A stretch of 64,000 nt of DNA from Anaeramoeba flamelloides (taxonomy: Eukaryota > Metamonada > Anaeramoebidae). Made by a program: the position numbers and the translations under genes. Shown here piece by piece: positions 47,163-59,538 of this stretch (its first letter is position 1; every line of letters starts with the position of its first letter). The notes under the pieces are model-generated. The model made no database searches. It saw only the letters and a program-made list of their open reading frames with translations, and had not been told where the DNA came from. Location: NCBI GenBank assembly GCA_027625915.1, contig JANTQA010000063.1, positions 3,348,001 to 3,412,000 on the forward strand, read 5' to 3'.

Positions 47163-47699
47163 AACCCCAATTCAAAATTTTTAACACACCAAAATTCGAT
47201 TTGTGAAGAAAAAAACTTATTTAATCAATTCAAGAAGATTTACCAAATTAGAACCATTCACTAATTGAAATGTTAACACTTCTTCATAAATTACAATACT
47301 CCTAAAACAATAAATAAATAATTATCAATACAAATAAATGAAGGGTGTGTCAAAAATTTTGGAGAGAGCAAAACAAAAAAAATACATTAGTAAATATGTT
47401 GCAGTTCTATTAGGATTGTTGATCGATCAAATGGTTAGATACTACCAACTAATTTTATTTGAGTTCTTATATTTTGAACAACTTGACTTTAATCATAATA
47501 TCAATTGCTCAAAAAAATTTTTGATCCAACGAAACAAATTACGTAATTCAAACAATGAAATCAAAACAAAAAACTAAAAAAGATGAAAAAATGATTTTCA
47601 TATTTTACAAAAATCAAAATTATCTCCAATTTCAATGAAATTGTATTATTGTGATTGTTTGGAACGTTTTAGCAGTGTGGAAAATTTTGAATTTTAGTT
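47163..47699 (+). mobile_element. TA-flanked 535-bp family, copy (537 bp)
   Basis: Runs from AACCCCAATTCAAAATTTTT to AAAATTTTGAATTTTAGTT between TA dinucleotides, with TTGATCGATCAAATGG inside. A plus-strand open frame at 47338-47577 lies wholly within it and is not a gene. Confidence 0.85.
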
Positions 47700-47984
47700 T
47701 ATAAAAGATTTAATTTTTCAAGTATTTCTTTTGAGCACTCTCATGAGAAATTTGAGTTCACCAATTTGTAAAAAGTGGACCACAAATGGTACAAAGATTT
47801 CTTATTTCGAGAATATTAATGCCTAATTCTTGTGAGTTCAAAATCGAAAACATTTTAAAAAATTTAAAAATTGCATAGATGAACCAACAGGAGATCTAAA
47901 AGAATGATTTTGATTTGCAGATGATTTTTAAAGGCTTTTCAGAGCACCTATCGATTTTTAGTTTGGAATTCCTTTTCCAAGTAA

Positions 47985-48848
47985 CCATTGTGAAAAAAAT
48001 TTGGGGCATTAAAAAAAATTGTGTCAGTCAAAAATTTGTTTTCGTTTTTTAAATAATAAATATTAGCAAAATGATTTTTGATCAAAGTAAAATTTTATGA
48101 ACAAATCTTACATTTAAGAAAAACCAAAGTCACTATCAATAATAATTTTCAAAGGTAATATTAAATTATTGAATTTTGACCATTTAGAATTACTGTGGAA
48201 CTCTAAAATACAAAAATTTACTTTTAATTGTTAACTTTACTAAAAATGTTATTTTTTCTTATTAGATTACATTCCAAGATCAAGCTATTCATTGTTTGGA
48301 AAGACCAAAAATTAATAAGTGTTTTAAATTAAAGTTTGTCTATGGAGATTTAAAGTATTTAATGGGTTTCTAAAATCTTGATATTTTGTTATTTTGAAGT
48401 TTTGATTGTAAAACATTAGTGGAAAACAATCTATTTTGAAAAAATAGCTTTTTTGGAAGATTTTATTATTCAATTTGGTTTAAAAGGTTATTTAAGATTA
48501 ACTTTGATAAATTCACGTTAATTAACAATAGTAAATGTCTTATTGAATTAATAGATTTTAATATATCCTAATAAAAAAAAATAACATTTTCAGTAAAGTT
48601 AACAATTAAAAGTAAATTTTTGTTTTTTAGAGTTCCACAGTAATTCTAAATGGTCAAAATTCAATAATTTAATATTACCTTTGAAAATTATTATTGATAG
48701 TGACTTTGGTTTTTCTTAAATGTAAGATTTGTTCATAAAATTTTACTTTGATCAAAAATCATTTTGCTAATATTTACTATTTAAAAAACGAAAACAAATT
48801 TTTGACTGACCCAATTTTTTTTAATGCCCCAAATTTTTTTCACAATGG
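47985..48848. mobile_element. Long inverted-repeat element, TAA duplication (PIF/Harbinger-like?)
   Basis: Two arms of about 280 bp (47985-48267 and 48567-48848) are near-perfect reverse complements, starting CCATTGTGAAAAAAATTTGG and ending CCAAATTTTTTTCACAATGG. The flanking trinucleotide TAA occurs on both sides (47982-47984, 48849-48851). The spacer of about 300 bp carries no gene. A 3-bp TWA duplication is typical of PIF/Harbinger elements, so this may be a non-autonomous derivative; the ends themselves do not prove it. High arm identity suggests a young insertion or gene conversion. Confidence 0.75.
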
Positions 48849-49096
48849 TAAGAAAGCCAAAAAGGGTTTTCTCAAAAAATCAAAATATTCAACATCTAAT
48901 TCAAACATAATTACAAAAGGAATAAACAGGTTGGAAAAAACAATATTCGAGTCATTTTTTGAAAGTTCTTTAAAACAAACTATTTTTTTTTTTATTTCAA
49001 AAAATTAATCCAAAACCGATTTCTTTAGTTTCCACTGGATCGTATTTTAACAAACCTTCTTTTTAAAACAGAGAATTCCAAACAAGGGACACACTT

Positions 49097-50251
49097 ATGA
49101 ACACTAAAATTTGTTCCAACCCAAATTGCCAATCAACAAAAACGCCAAGTTGGAGGCGTGTTGATGGCATTATTTATTGCAACGCGTGTGCCATTTATAC
49201 CAAACGCCACGATGGCGCCATGAGACCTGTAAAAAAAAAAAGAGCCACACCTAGCCTCAATCAAAGAACACAAACAAAATATAAAAAACAAAAGCCCAAA
49301 ATCAAAATCAAACAAAGAAAAAAACAAAACCTACCACAACAAGACAAAAAGAAAAAACGAAATCGAGAAAAGGGTGTTTTAGAAAAAACACTGACAAAAC
49401 AAATTAATAAAAAATTGCAAGATCCTGAAGAGCTACAAAAATTAAGGTATGCTGGCAAAATGATGCCACAGAATAAAAAAAACTTGAACACACGCGTTTT
49501 ACTTCCAAAACAGAAAACCCAAAAAGAAAAAAACAAAAAAAAAACAAAAGGGTTTGTGAGTGAAAGCGAAAGTGAAAGCGAAAGTAAAAGCGAAAGTGAA
49601 AGCGAAAGTGAAAGCGAAAGTGAAAGCGAAAGCGAAAGTGAAAATGAAAGGAAAAGGAAATGGGAATGGGAAAGAGAAAGAGAAAGAGAACTGGCAAATG
49701 AAAATGAAAACGAAATAGAAAAATTCAAATACCAACAACAGAAATACCAACAACGAATGGTACAACAGCAGCAACAACAACAGCAACAGCAACTACTTCA
49801 ACTCCAACAACAACTCCAGCAGCAGCAGCAGCAGCAGCAACAACTACCCAAACAAGTCTACCCAACAAAAGTAATCTCCAGGAAAACGTCGCCACAAAAC
49901 AACTCACCCAAATTTGAGGAAATGTCTAGGAGTCATAAAACAATATTGCACACCGGCGACTGTGTTGGCATGAGGCTACAAGACGGATCGGAAATTTATG
50001 CCATCATCCAACTGTTTCTGAAGGAGAAACATGGCGAGGGGAATTCCTTTTGCAAAGTCATCTGGTTAATTCCAAAGATCCAATCATACAAAACAGATTC
50101 ACAAGAATTTAACCCAATGGAATTGTCGTCACAAGATTTTATCGTTGGGAACGTCGAGCCTTTAGCACAGCCAGTTAAATGCATTACAAGAAAGCTTAAT
50201 TTCCGAATCGACTTGAATAAACTTAACCCTCAAAAATTTAACAACAAGTAA
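49097..50251 (+). CDS. GATA-type zinc finger protein with BAH-like C-terminus
   Basis: A 384-residue intronless ORF. Residues 6-31 form the finger: CSNPNC, TPSWRRVDG and YCNAC, with spacing C-x4-C-x16-C-x2-C, followed by basic residues as in GATA factors. The middle is low complexity: basic (45-155), Ser/Glu repeats (about 155-185), Arg/Glu repeats and a Gln tract (about 220-258). Residues about 290-372 resemble a BAH domain: TGDCVGMRLQDGSEIYAIIQ, a KVIWLIPK strand, MELSSQDF and VEPLAQPVKCI. BAH domains bind chromatin and GATA fingers bind DNA, so a nuclear chromatin regulator is likely; animal MTA proteins also combine the two, but with BAH first. The BAH call is by eye and moderate. Confidence 0.8.
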   Translation: MNTKICSNPNCQSTKTPSWRRVDGIIYCNACAIYTKRHDGAMRPVKKKRATPSLNQRTQTKYKKQKPKIKIKQRKKQNLPQQDKKKKRNREKGVLEKTLTKQINKKLQDPEELQKLRYAGKMMPQNKKNLNTRVLLPKQKTQKEKNKKKTKGFVSESESESESKSESESESESESESESESENERKRKWEWERERERELANENENEIEKFKYQQQKYQQRMVQQQQQQQQQQLLQLQQQLQQQQQQQQQLPKQVYPTKVISRKTSPQNNSPKFEEMSRSHKTILHTGDCVGMRLQDGSEIYAIIQLFLKEKHGEGNSFCKVIWLIPKIQSYKTDSQEFNPMELSSQDFIVGNVEPLAQPVKCITRKLNFRIDLNKLNPQKFNNK

Positions 50252-50476
50252 ATTTCAATATTTTGTTTATTATTGAAGTTCTCATATAAGTGTTTGTTTT
50301 TTTTTTTTTACTTTTGTAATCTTGTATTTTATTTGAAACACAAAAAAAAACTTTACTGATATATATATGAAAAACAAATTTTTAAATGTTATTGTAGAAT
50401 TTTGAATTTTTATATTTTTATTTTTTAATTTTTTCGATTTGAGAGTTTCTCTTCATATCTGTAAAAAAATTTTTAA

Positions 50477-50521
<45 letters not shown>

Positions 50522-51148
50522 CCTTTCTTGTTTTTCTTATTCTTCTTCACTTTTATTTGTTTTATTAGCAATATTTATTTTTTTGATTTTGTAAAATTTT
50601 ATATTTTTATTCTTGCCAACTAATTTATGATAATTTACAGATGGCGAATTGAAATAAAAACACATATGATTATCCAATAATTTTTTCAATTTTTTCAGAA
50701 TATATCAAAATTAATACCTTTAAATCACTTTTTTTTTTTCTTTTGTTTTTTTTCTAATAAAACCCAAATGTCCCAATAAATTATCGAATAATTTTTTTTT
50801 TGATCTTTCAGAATCAAAATCTATGAATTAAAAAAATTATAAGTTTTATTCTAGAAAAAGAAACATTGATTTAGTTTTCAAAATAGCATACAGTAATTCA
50901 AAAAACGATTTTTTCTCGAAATCGTATATTTCGAATAATTATCTTTAGTCAATCAATTTTAATTTATTACTCTTTTAAAGTTAGAGTTATATTTTATAAC
51001 TAATTGTCTTTGAATATTTGTGTATTTTTCCAACAAAAAAATTTTCAAAATAATTCTTAGTTTTGACATGAGGAGAATTTTGGCTTGAATATTTTTTTCT
51101 TCAGAATTGCCATTTTTTTGAGATGATTATTAGTATTTTAAAATATTA
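50252..51148. other. 3' flank of the GATA gene with a long T tract
   Basis: AT-rich DNA without a gene. A run of 43 T residues occupies 50479-50521. Confidence 0.55.
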
Positions 51149-51941
51149 CTGTCAAATAAAAACCCTCAAATTATCAAAAACCCGATAATTCCATTTTTCT
51201 GATCAATTGGAAATATTAGTAAAAAGTCAAAAATCTACTCTCGTTATACAGATAAATAATTCAAATACCCAAGAACTTATAACCGTTCCAATTGGGATAT
51301 TGGTTAAATATTCTGAATCTGTTAATTTTAACTCTTTGGTGAATTCAGAAATCTAAAAAATCCAAAATTTATAAAATTTATTGTGATTTTCCCTTGAGAT
51401 AAATTCTAAATTTATTTGAAATAATCTATATAAGAATTATTTTGTTGTTGCATTTATTAAATATGAGTTTTATTTATGTTATATCTTTCTTTTAATAATT
51501 TTTTTTAATGTCAAAGAATTAAATTTCTATTGGGAACATTCGAGGATTTATTTTTTTACAAATTGTTTTCTTAATTTCATGTAAATTTGTAATAACCAAA
51601 TACCTCTCTCAAATTCAAATACTTTCAAATATTTTAAAAGGATCAAAATGATTTTTATTTTAAAATTTAAAATCAAAAGTAGATTTTCATTTTCAGTCAT
51701 ATTCTCAATTAATTTTATAAATTTTGGATTTTTTTGATTTCTGAATTCACCAAAGAGTTAAAATTAACAGATTCAGAATATTTAACCAATATCCCAATTG
51801 GAACGGTTATAAGTTCCTGGGTATTTGAATTATTTATTTGTATAATGAGAGTAGATTTTTAACTTTTTACTAATATTTCCAATTGATCAGAAAAATGTAA
51901 TTACGGGGTTTTTGATAATTTCAGGGTTTTATATTTGACAG
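51149..51941. mobile_element. Long inverted-repeat element, TTA duplication
   Basis: Arms of about 230 bp: the left starts CTGTCAAATAAAAACCCT and the right ends AGGGTTTTATATTTGACAG, with long matching stretches inward (TCTGATCAATTGGAAATATT, CCGTTCCAATTGGGATATTG). Both sides are flanked by TTA (51146-51148, 51942-51944). The spacer (about 51385-51715) has no gene. The TWA-type duplication again fits PIF/Harbinger, but the terminal sequence differs from 47985-48848, so this is another family. Confidence 0.75.
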
Positions 51942-54879
51942 TTAGTTTCTTCACAGACCTTTTTTATAAAATAAATTATTAGGTTATTATTTTTTTTGAA
52001 ATCTAAGCTAAAAAAAAATGAAAAAATGAACCACTTTTCTAGATATATATTAATTTGGTTTTTGTTTGTCATTTTTTTCCCCTGAAAGATCCTTATCACT
52101 TTAACAAAAAATAACCCACACAATTTGATATTTTGTTTCCAAAACGGAAATTTATTTTTCTTTCTGGTTTCAATTTATATCACCCTGCCAATAAAAATAT
52201 ATTACAATTTTTCTCAAATTTATTCAAATTATGGCAGAAATTTTTTAAAAAATTGATAACTATCTTTAAAGGAAATTCATAAAGGTTCAATGAATGAAAA
52301 TTAATTTTTAAAAAAAAAATTATATCAAATAGTTCCTAAAATATTTTAATTGTGGTTAATATCTAAATAATTCTTCTTTATTTTTTACTAAATCGAAATT
52401 AATATTTTTCTCTTTTATATTAAGAAAGTGGCAAAAAAACCTTAGAAAGATATTTTATTGAAGTCAATAGATGTATTTTTTTTTTTTTTTTTTTACTCAA
52501 CCCGTTTTTAAATTAAATATTCACAAACTCAATGTTTCATAAAATAGCAATTATCAAAAATCGGGATTTATAAGAAAAAAAAAACCTAAATCCATTGAAA
52601 AATAAAATCATTAAAAATTACTTTTTGTAAAAAAAGAGTTAATTTAAACCTTTATGTAAAGGAATAAAATTTATTAGAATACCAGGTTCGAATATTTTAT
52701 TTCAATTTATTTTTTGAGTGTTTTTGTTTAATAGTTGGAGTCAATATATCAAATCATTTGATGAAATAATAATAATAATTTCATTCAATTTTCCTATTTG
52801 CTAATTCTTCAAATACTCATGATTTATTATATTTTTACTTTATTAGAAATTCTTACTTTAGTGGAATTATTTTTAATTTTTTCTTATTGAAAAGAAAATA
52901 ATGATTTAATCATAAATTATTCATCAAAAAAGTAGTTAAACAAGTTTTTTTTAAAAATATTAACCATATAATGATTATCCAGATTTTTTACTAAACAAAT
53001 GCTTTTCATTTTTTTTTTTTTTTTTTTGGTCCACTTATCCCTTTAAAATTCCGACAATAAATCTTCGAATTCCACATTTTTTTGGGATCTCTTAAAAAGA
53101 AAATTTTAAAGAGAAAAAAATTGAAAAGGTTAAAACTTTTTTTTAAATAGTTACGCAATTATTAAAAATAATCAAAATATCAGATAAAAATTTTTCAATC
53201 ATGTCTAAAAAAAAAAAAAGAATTTCAAAAAAAAAAGAAAAAAAAAATTGATTAAGGTAACAAAATGAGTAAAAATAAATTACTTATATTTTTTTTATTT
53301 GAGGTAACACTTAGCCAAATTTCTATTTAATATAAACTTTTATTTCAAAAAAATAATTTTTTTTAATAACTTTTTAGATAAATACCCATAAGGAAACAAA
53401 CTAAAAATATAAATAACAAAAATTATTTATAGAATAAAAATATAATAATACCAACATATTGGAAAATATTTTAGATTTTAACAAATATTTTTATTATATT
53501 TTCTGTCTTATCCCTTTTTTATTTTTCATTTTTATTTTCTAATAATCCAATATATTACTTGAAAATTGTAATATTTTTTGGTAGAATGATAGAAAAAAGT
53601 TAAATTTGTGATTCCAGAATAACAAAAAGACTGTATATACGATTATTCTATTTTTTTTATCAAAAATTGAATCAGTTGTTATTTCTTGGAGTAATTCAAT
53701 TATTTCTCAAAATAACTTTTTATTACAGTGATTCTAAAATTTTGAAATTTAAATTATTATGATTATTTTTCTTAAAGTTGGACAAAATTGGTTAAATATC
53801 CGAACATTAATATTATGTACCAAAAGGTTATTTAATATCATATTTTGAAAAATAGATAAATATTTAGATTTTTGATTTTAAATTTTTGATTTTTAGTTTG
53901 TGGAAATTTTGAGAATTAAGAATTATTATATTTATATAAGTCCTAGAAAATCTTATTTTTTTGGCAGAATTTCAATTTTTATATTTTTCCATAATATGAA
54001 AAATAAGTTATATGAAAATATGACATAAAAAACCTTAAAATCTATTTTAATATTTTTTTATTTTCTTTTTATAGTATTTTTAAGAGTGCTGTTAATTGAA
54101 TAACACACTAATTAAAACTATAATAAACAATCAGTTAATATATAAAAAGAGAGAAAATTACAAAGGGTGTTAAAAGATCTTGAATCATTCTAAAAAAATC
54201 TGAAAATTATAAAAATGATTAAATCGAATAATAATAAAAATTTATTATAATATTTCATTTAAATTTCCTTCCCATCCAAAAATGTAATATCAATTTTTTT
54301 TTTTTTTTAAGAATGGATTAATATATGTGTAATTAGCAATAAAAGAAAGAATAAACTTCCTAGTAGAGTTGATATTCAAAAAATAAATAATTAAAATATT
54401 TATTTTTTCTAAAAAAATAAAATGAAAAAAAAATTTTATATACTTTAATTATCACATCTCTTACAAAATTTTCTCAATTTCTTTAGGATATTAACATTAT
54501 TAATATAAAGATTTTTTAATAGTAAATGCCTGAATTTTAATTGAAACTACATAGCCTCACTTATCTTAATGTTTATTGGGGGTTTCAAACATTTTTTTTT
54601 TTTTTCGAAATTAACTTTTTTAAAAGAAATTAAAAAATAAAAAAAAAAGAATTTGAAGAAAAAAAAAAAGCAAAAAACAAAAATTAGAAAAAATGATAAA
54701 AAATGATGTGATCTACAAATTGAAAATTTATTTTGTTAAGAATAATGTATAAAACCCAGAGAATATGATCTATTTCTTCAATTAAACTGGGCACCTTTGA
54801 CTGAAAAAGAGTTTATATAAAATTTAATATATATAAAATAATAAAAGAAAAAAGATTTCGGATATTGTAAAACTACAAT
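51942..54879. other. Intergenic DNA with one old repeat
   Basis: Contains the second copy of the diverged dispersed repeat (about 52525-53075) and otherwise featureless AT-rich DNA. No gene found. Confidence 0.5.
52525..53075. repeat. Old dispersed repeat, copy 2
   Basis: Collinear with 9485-10010: TGTTTCATAAAATAGCAA, TTATTAGAATACCA, CTCATGATTTATTATATTTT, ATAAATTATTCATCAAAAAA, TAACCATATAAT and ACAATAAATCTTC. Diverged throughout, with many small gaps; an old mobile element or duplication. Confidence 0.5.
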
Positions 54880-57640
54880 TTACAAAACGTCTTCAGATTT
54901 AAGTGTAAAATTAGTTTGTCTGACGATTTCCCAATTATCAGGGTTAAAAAAGAGGAAAGTAGAAGGGTTTTGGATTTCATTTTCATTTTTTTTTGATTCT
55001 GGATCCTGTATTAGCCAAATGGAAAGTTCTTTGTGATACATCCAACCACGGTAGATTAATTGTTCTGTCGCGGCGATTTGCAATGCGTCTCGGGGCGATG
55101 AATAGAAGATGTATAAAAGTAGCATATCTGAAAAATGAGATATTTGGTCCAATGTCAAAACCGGTGGCGGGTTTAAGGTATAATACTCAGGGATTTCAAA
55201 ATCAGCGTTTTCCTGATAATCCTTTGAGCCCCAAGGTGAATCAAAATGTGAATGCAATGGGCTAAGCGTGGTATAAAATAAGGGTTTAGTATAAATAAAA
55301 GGAAAAGAATTGAAAAGAATTGGAAAATAAAGCATAAAATAATTATTAATATAATAACAATGCCACTTTTATAATATTATAAGAATCTCAATAAGAATAG
55401 GAATTAGAATTAAAAACAGAAACAGAAATGGAAATGGAAATTGAAAAATATGAAATAAGAATAAAATATTACTCGCTAGTATTTAAATCAAGATCTAGTG
55501 TTTGAAGATCGATCCCAAACATTAGTGTATTTAAATTGGAATCCGACATTTTCATTGTTTTTAATAACCCTTTTAATAAATATTTCTCTTTCATTTCTTC
55601 TGTTTCTTCTTCCGATGATATATTCAAAAATTCGGAATCAAAATCGGTGTCTGTATCCGAATAATCAACTATTTCTTTATTTTTTATTTCTTGGTTTTGT
55701 TTACGAATTTGAGTTTGGTTTTGGTTTTGATTTTTGTACAATGTATTTGTATTCTGTTTTTGTTTTTTATTTTCTTTTTGGTTTTGTAGCATATATTCAT
55801 TTTGATTATTATTCAATTCAAAAAGAAAATTCTCGGAATTTTCTTGGTTTGTTAAATTTTTATTTTTATTTTGGTTTGATTTTTGATTCTGTTTTTGGTT
55901 TATCTTTTGTTTTTGATTTTGATTTTGATTGGTGATTTTATTTTTGTTTTGATTTTGATTTTGATTTTGACTTTGACTTTTATTTTGTTTCTTTTTTCTT
56001 TTTTGGGCCGAATTTTGATTTTGATTTTGTTTTTGGTTTTGATTTTGTTTTTGCTTTTTATTTTTATTTTGATTTTGTTTTTGTTTTGATTTATCTTTGT
56101 TTGCAGTTCTTGAATTCTCTTGTTTATTTAAATCTTTTTTTCTTTTTGAATTGTTTTTATTGTTCTGTTTAAATTGATCCCATTCTTGATTATTTTGATT
56201 ACTATTGCTATTATAACCATTACCCTCATTAGGTTCAACTGATAAGAAATCATCGAATTCAATTTTAATTTTTTTTTGATTTCTTTTTTTTGATCCTTTC
56301 TTTTGGTTTTTTCTTTTTGGGGAAACCTTTTCTCTTTGAGACTGTGAACGGCGGAGTTTGTTTGATTTAGGCTTTACACCCAAGGCAGGAAATTCTTCTT
56401 CGTTTATTTGGAACGGTTTGTCTTCCTGTCGTCGCTGCTGCTGCTGCTGCTGCTGCTGTTGAAAGCCAACACCCATCGAATTTAAACGCCTTAAGTGATT
56501 TGGCTGATGCGATAAATCGATATTTTTTGGATCGTTGTTAATTAATTCTTTAATTTGTTGCCTTTGGGTTTTCGCTCTTCCACCCCCTTTGTTTCTTTTC
56601 TTATCTTCATGTTTATTTCTCCTTCCTTCGGATTGTGTTAATTTTTCAAATTCAATACCAAGATCTTTATTACTGTTATTTGTTTTTTTTCGATTTGGGG
56701 TCTTACTGTTGTTGTTTTTATTTTTTTTTTTGTTATTTGTTTTTTGTGGTGTTTGTTTTTTTCTATTTTGTTCTTTCTCGGATTTCCTTGTTTGCTTGTT
56801 ATTGGTGTTGTTGTTGGCTTGTTTTTGGTTTTGTTTGATCGGCAGAGTATTGGATTTTTCTGTTACTTTTTTTTTTGAATTTTTTTTATTATTTTTGTCT
56901 TTGTTTTTTGTTGGTGTTTGTTCTTTTGATCCTTTTTTTCTTCTCCTTCCTCCACTTTTTTTTTTTTTTTTGTGGTGTTTCTCCGAACACATAATGTCTA
57001 TAAATATCTTGTTCTGTATTTTGGGTTTTTTTGATTAATTTACCACGTTAGGTTTTTAATTTTGATTTTGGTTTGGATTGTTGATTTTGTTTTTGTTTAT
57101 GATTTTATTTTTGTTTGTTTTTAACATTTTGTTTGTTGTTTTTTTGTGTTTATTTTTGAGTTGTTTAAATTTTTCCAAACAAAAATCAAATTTAAAGAAA
57201 GGAAAACATGAGTAATTGTTTTTTTTTTGGGATTATGTTCAGAATTGTTGGTTTGAAAAATTTACCTAAATTTTCCTTGAATGTTTTGTTGTTTTCTTTT
57301 TTGTTATTAAATTTTTCGTTTTGAAGAGTTGTAAAAAAGCTATCGTTTTTTGTTTTGTTTAAATTCTATTTTTATTTAAAAAGAAAATTATAGGCAGAAC
57401 AGAAGAATACGATGTTATGTTCAAAAAGAATAAGAGTAAAAAAACAAGAAAACAAATTATTCAAAAGAAAGAAAAAAAGGGATCGTTAAAGTTTGATAAA
57501 ATAATTAAGTTTAATTTCATTAGTGTTGTTGGTAAATTATTTTGAATTAAAATTAGAATTACCTGAAGATTCTTTTCTGATAAGGAATGGGTTTTGGTTA
57601 TTTCTGATTTTTTAAGTGTTGGCCAATTGGGATTTGACAT
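54880..57640 (-). CDS. NOT2: CCR4-NOT complex subunit NOT2 (CNOT2)
   Basis: Four exons: 57563-57640 (ATG at 57640, CAG|GTAATT), 57266-57365 (G|GTAAAT), 55473-56997 (GA|GTAATA) and 54880-55261; all phases agree and give 694 residues. Two reading frames that look like separate genes are therefore one. The last exon encodes the NOT2/3/5 box: FDSPWGSKD, DFEIPEYY, LLLYIFYSSPRDALQIAA, YRGWMYHKELSIWLI, FFNPDNWEI. The end of exon 3 (FGIDLQTLDLDLNTS) matches the conserved LALGSDLTTLGLNLNS just before the box in animal NOT2, and residues 262-266 carry FPALG, also seen in CNOT2. NOT2 scaffolds the CCR4-NOT deadenylase that shortens mRNA poly(A) tails. Between these lies an extreme Asn/Gln/Lys-rich region of several hundred residues and a Gln tract. 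Confidence 0.9.
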
Positions 57641-59538
57641 TGCGTTAAACTATCTGATAATTTTTTGGTTTTTGTTGATTCTGGTAAAAAAGAAAGGAAA
57701 TTATTCAAGTGAATACACACTCGTGTTTTTTAAATGTTAAAATGGAAAAGGTTTTGGATTTGTTTTGGATAAATTATTTTAAAAGAAAAATTCAATTTCA
57801 AAAGATGAAAAAATGATTTGGACATTTCAAAAATATTCACAATAATTTAAAAATAAAATCTCGTTTTTATGGGGCAAAAATTATCGAAAAACTCAAACAA
57901 ATACTGTTATTGGGTAGTACTCACAAAAGTAAACAAATATTTGGGGATCTCAAACAAAAAATAAGTAAATTTTTCAGTATTAATCGTTATAATAGAAAAG
58001 AATGGACCTTCAAAAGAACCTTTTAATTGTACTGTTTGTTGCCAAATAAAGGTAACAAAATTTTCATTCAGCTTTCCAAAATTATATTTTTTAAGGTAGT
58101 AAACACCATAAAGTAAAAATTTTCACTTTTTCATATTTATAAAGAAGATATGAAAAAAAACATTTTATTACTTGGGTGTTTTGTTGACTTTTTTGTATTA
58201 AAAGTACTTGTTGAATGAAAATTTATTAATTTTAATTTCAGAAGTAAAATTTAATACACCAATAGAACTTTAAGTTGATTTGTGTTATCTACTTTGGTTT
58301 ATTTTTAATAGTTTAACTTTTATTCTAATCCCAATATTCTATTCTGGCATTTTATTTTAAGTTGGAAAAAAATCTAATAAATTGTTTTTAACCAAAGTAC
58401 TTGTAATACTAAAAAGTAAACAAAACATCCATAGTAAAAAATGTTTTTTTTTCAAATTCAATTGTAAATTTAAAAAAAAAGTGAAAGTGTTGAATTCTGG
58501 TATAAAACTCATTTTTTTATTGGACTGACTCTAAAATTTAAACGGAACAATATGTCTATATATCAATAAAAAAAAAAACCAAATGGTAAAAAATCTTTGG
58601 AATGATAATTGTATATTCAACATTTTGTGAAATATTTTGAATTTAAACTACTGTTTTCAAAAAAAATATCCGTGGAGGGATTTTTTTAACTAAATACAAT
58701 TCAAAATATAGAATATACTTAATGATTTCTATTAGACTGGGTATTTTTATGGTTATTAAATTGAAAATAATTATAAGTCGGGATTAAATGTTAATTCCAA
58801 AAAGAACTAAGTTTTTTCGATGTAAATGTTTCCATTAACTCACAAACTAGGTATCAAACCCCAAGAAAAAATATCTTTTGTTCTAATCACCCATTTAATT
58901 TGTTTCTTGTAGTTAATTTTTCAAAATTGATTGTATTTCTTTGAAGATTGTTGTATGATAAAATTATTATTTTTTTAATACTAAAATATGTTTAAATTAC
59001 TTGAAAAGTTAAAAGTTAGAAATTCAAATAATTTTTAACACTGGTATGAAGACCGATATCATGATTTGCAATTTACTCTTATAAAAGAGAATCTCACAAT
59101 TTCAAATAATTACACATTTTACTCATTCTGATTAAGAATTTAAATAAAAATGTTAAATTAATCTTATACACTTGAAAAAGAAGAATTATTATGAATTCAA
59201 GGTATTTTTTAAAATGCACAAAATAACAAATTATTAGAATTGTAAATGCAATAGTTATGTTTTTTTTTTTTTTTTCGATTTAATTGTTCTAATATATTTT
59301 GTTAAATCGATTAGTTTAAGTCTAGTAAATATTGTAAAAAAAAACATTTAAATAAATTATCTTGTAATACTTCTAAAATAAGGAATATTTTAAATTTATT
59401 AAAATTCAAAAGAATTATTTAGAAAATATTATAGTACTTTTATAAGATAAAAACAAAAGATGATTTATAATTTTAATAAAAATAAATAAATTACTAAAAC
59501 ATTTCATAGAAAGGTAAAAAATAAAAAGAATTTATTGA
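57641..59538. other. Upstream flank of NOT2, nothing recognised
   Basis: The first few hundred bases presumably contain the NOT2 promoter. Beyond that the sequence is AT-rich with no gene, RNA or repeat arm that I can identify. Confidence 0.5.

Noticed and set aside
47338-47577. 79-codon plus-strand open frame
   Set aside because: It lies entirely within a non-autonomous transposon copy; the other copies do not keep this frame.
48748-49008. 86-codon plus-strand open frame upstream of the GATA gene
   Set aside because: The first third is the arm of the inverted-repeat element at 47985-48848, so the frame is a by-product.
49261-49907. Long Ser/Phe/Leu-rich or Val/Ala-rich frames antisense to the GATA gene
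   Set aside because: They are mirror frames of the SE, RE and CAG-type repeats in the real gene.
52680-52700. GGTTCGAAT resembling a tRNA B box
   Set aside because: No matching A box, stems or CCA-side pairing; the sequence is inside an old dispersed repeat.
55498-57038. Leu/Phe-rich plus-strand frames opposite NOT2
   Set aside because: They are antisense shadows of the Asn/Gln/Lys-rich coding exon.
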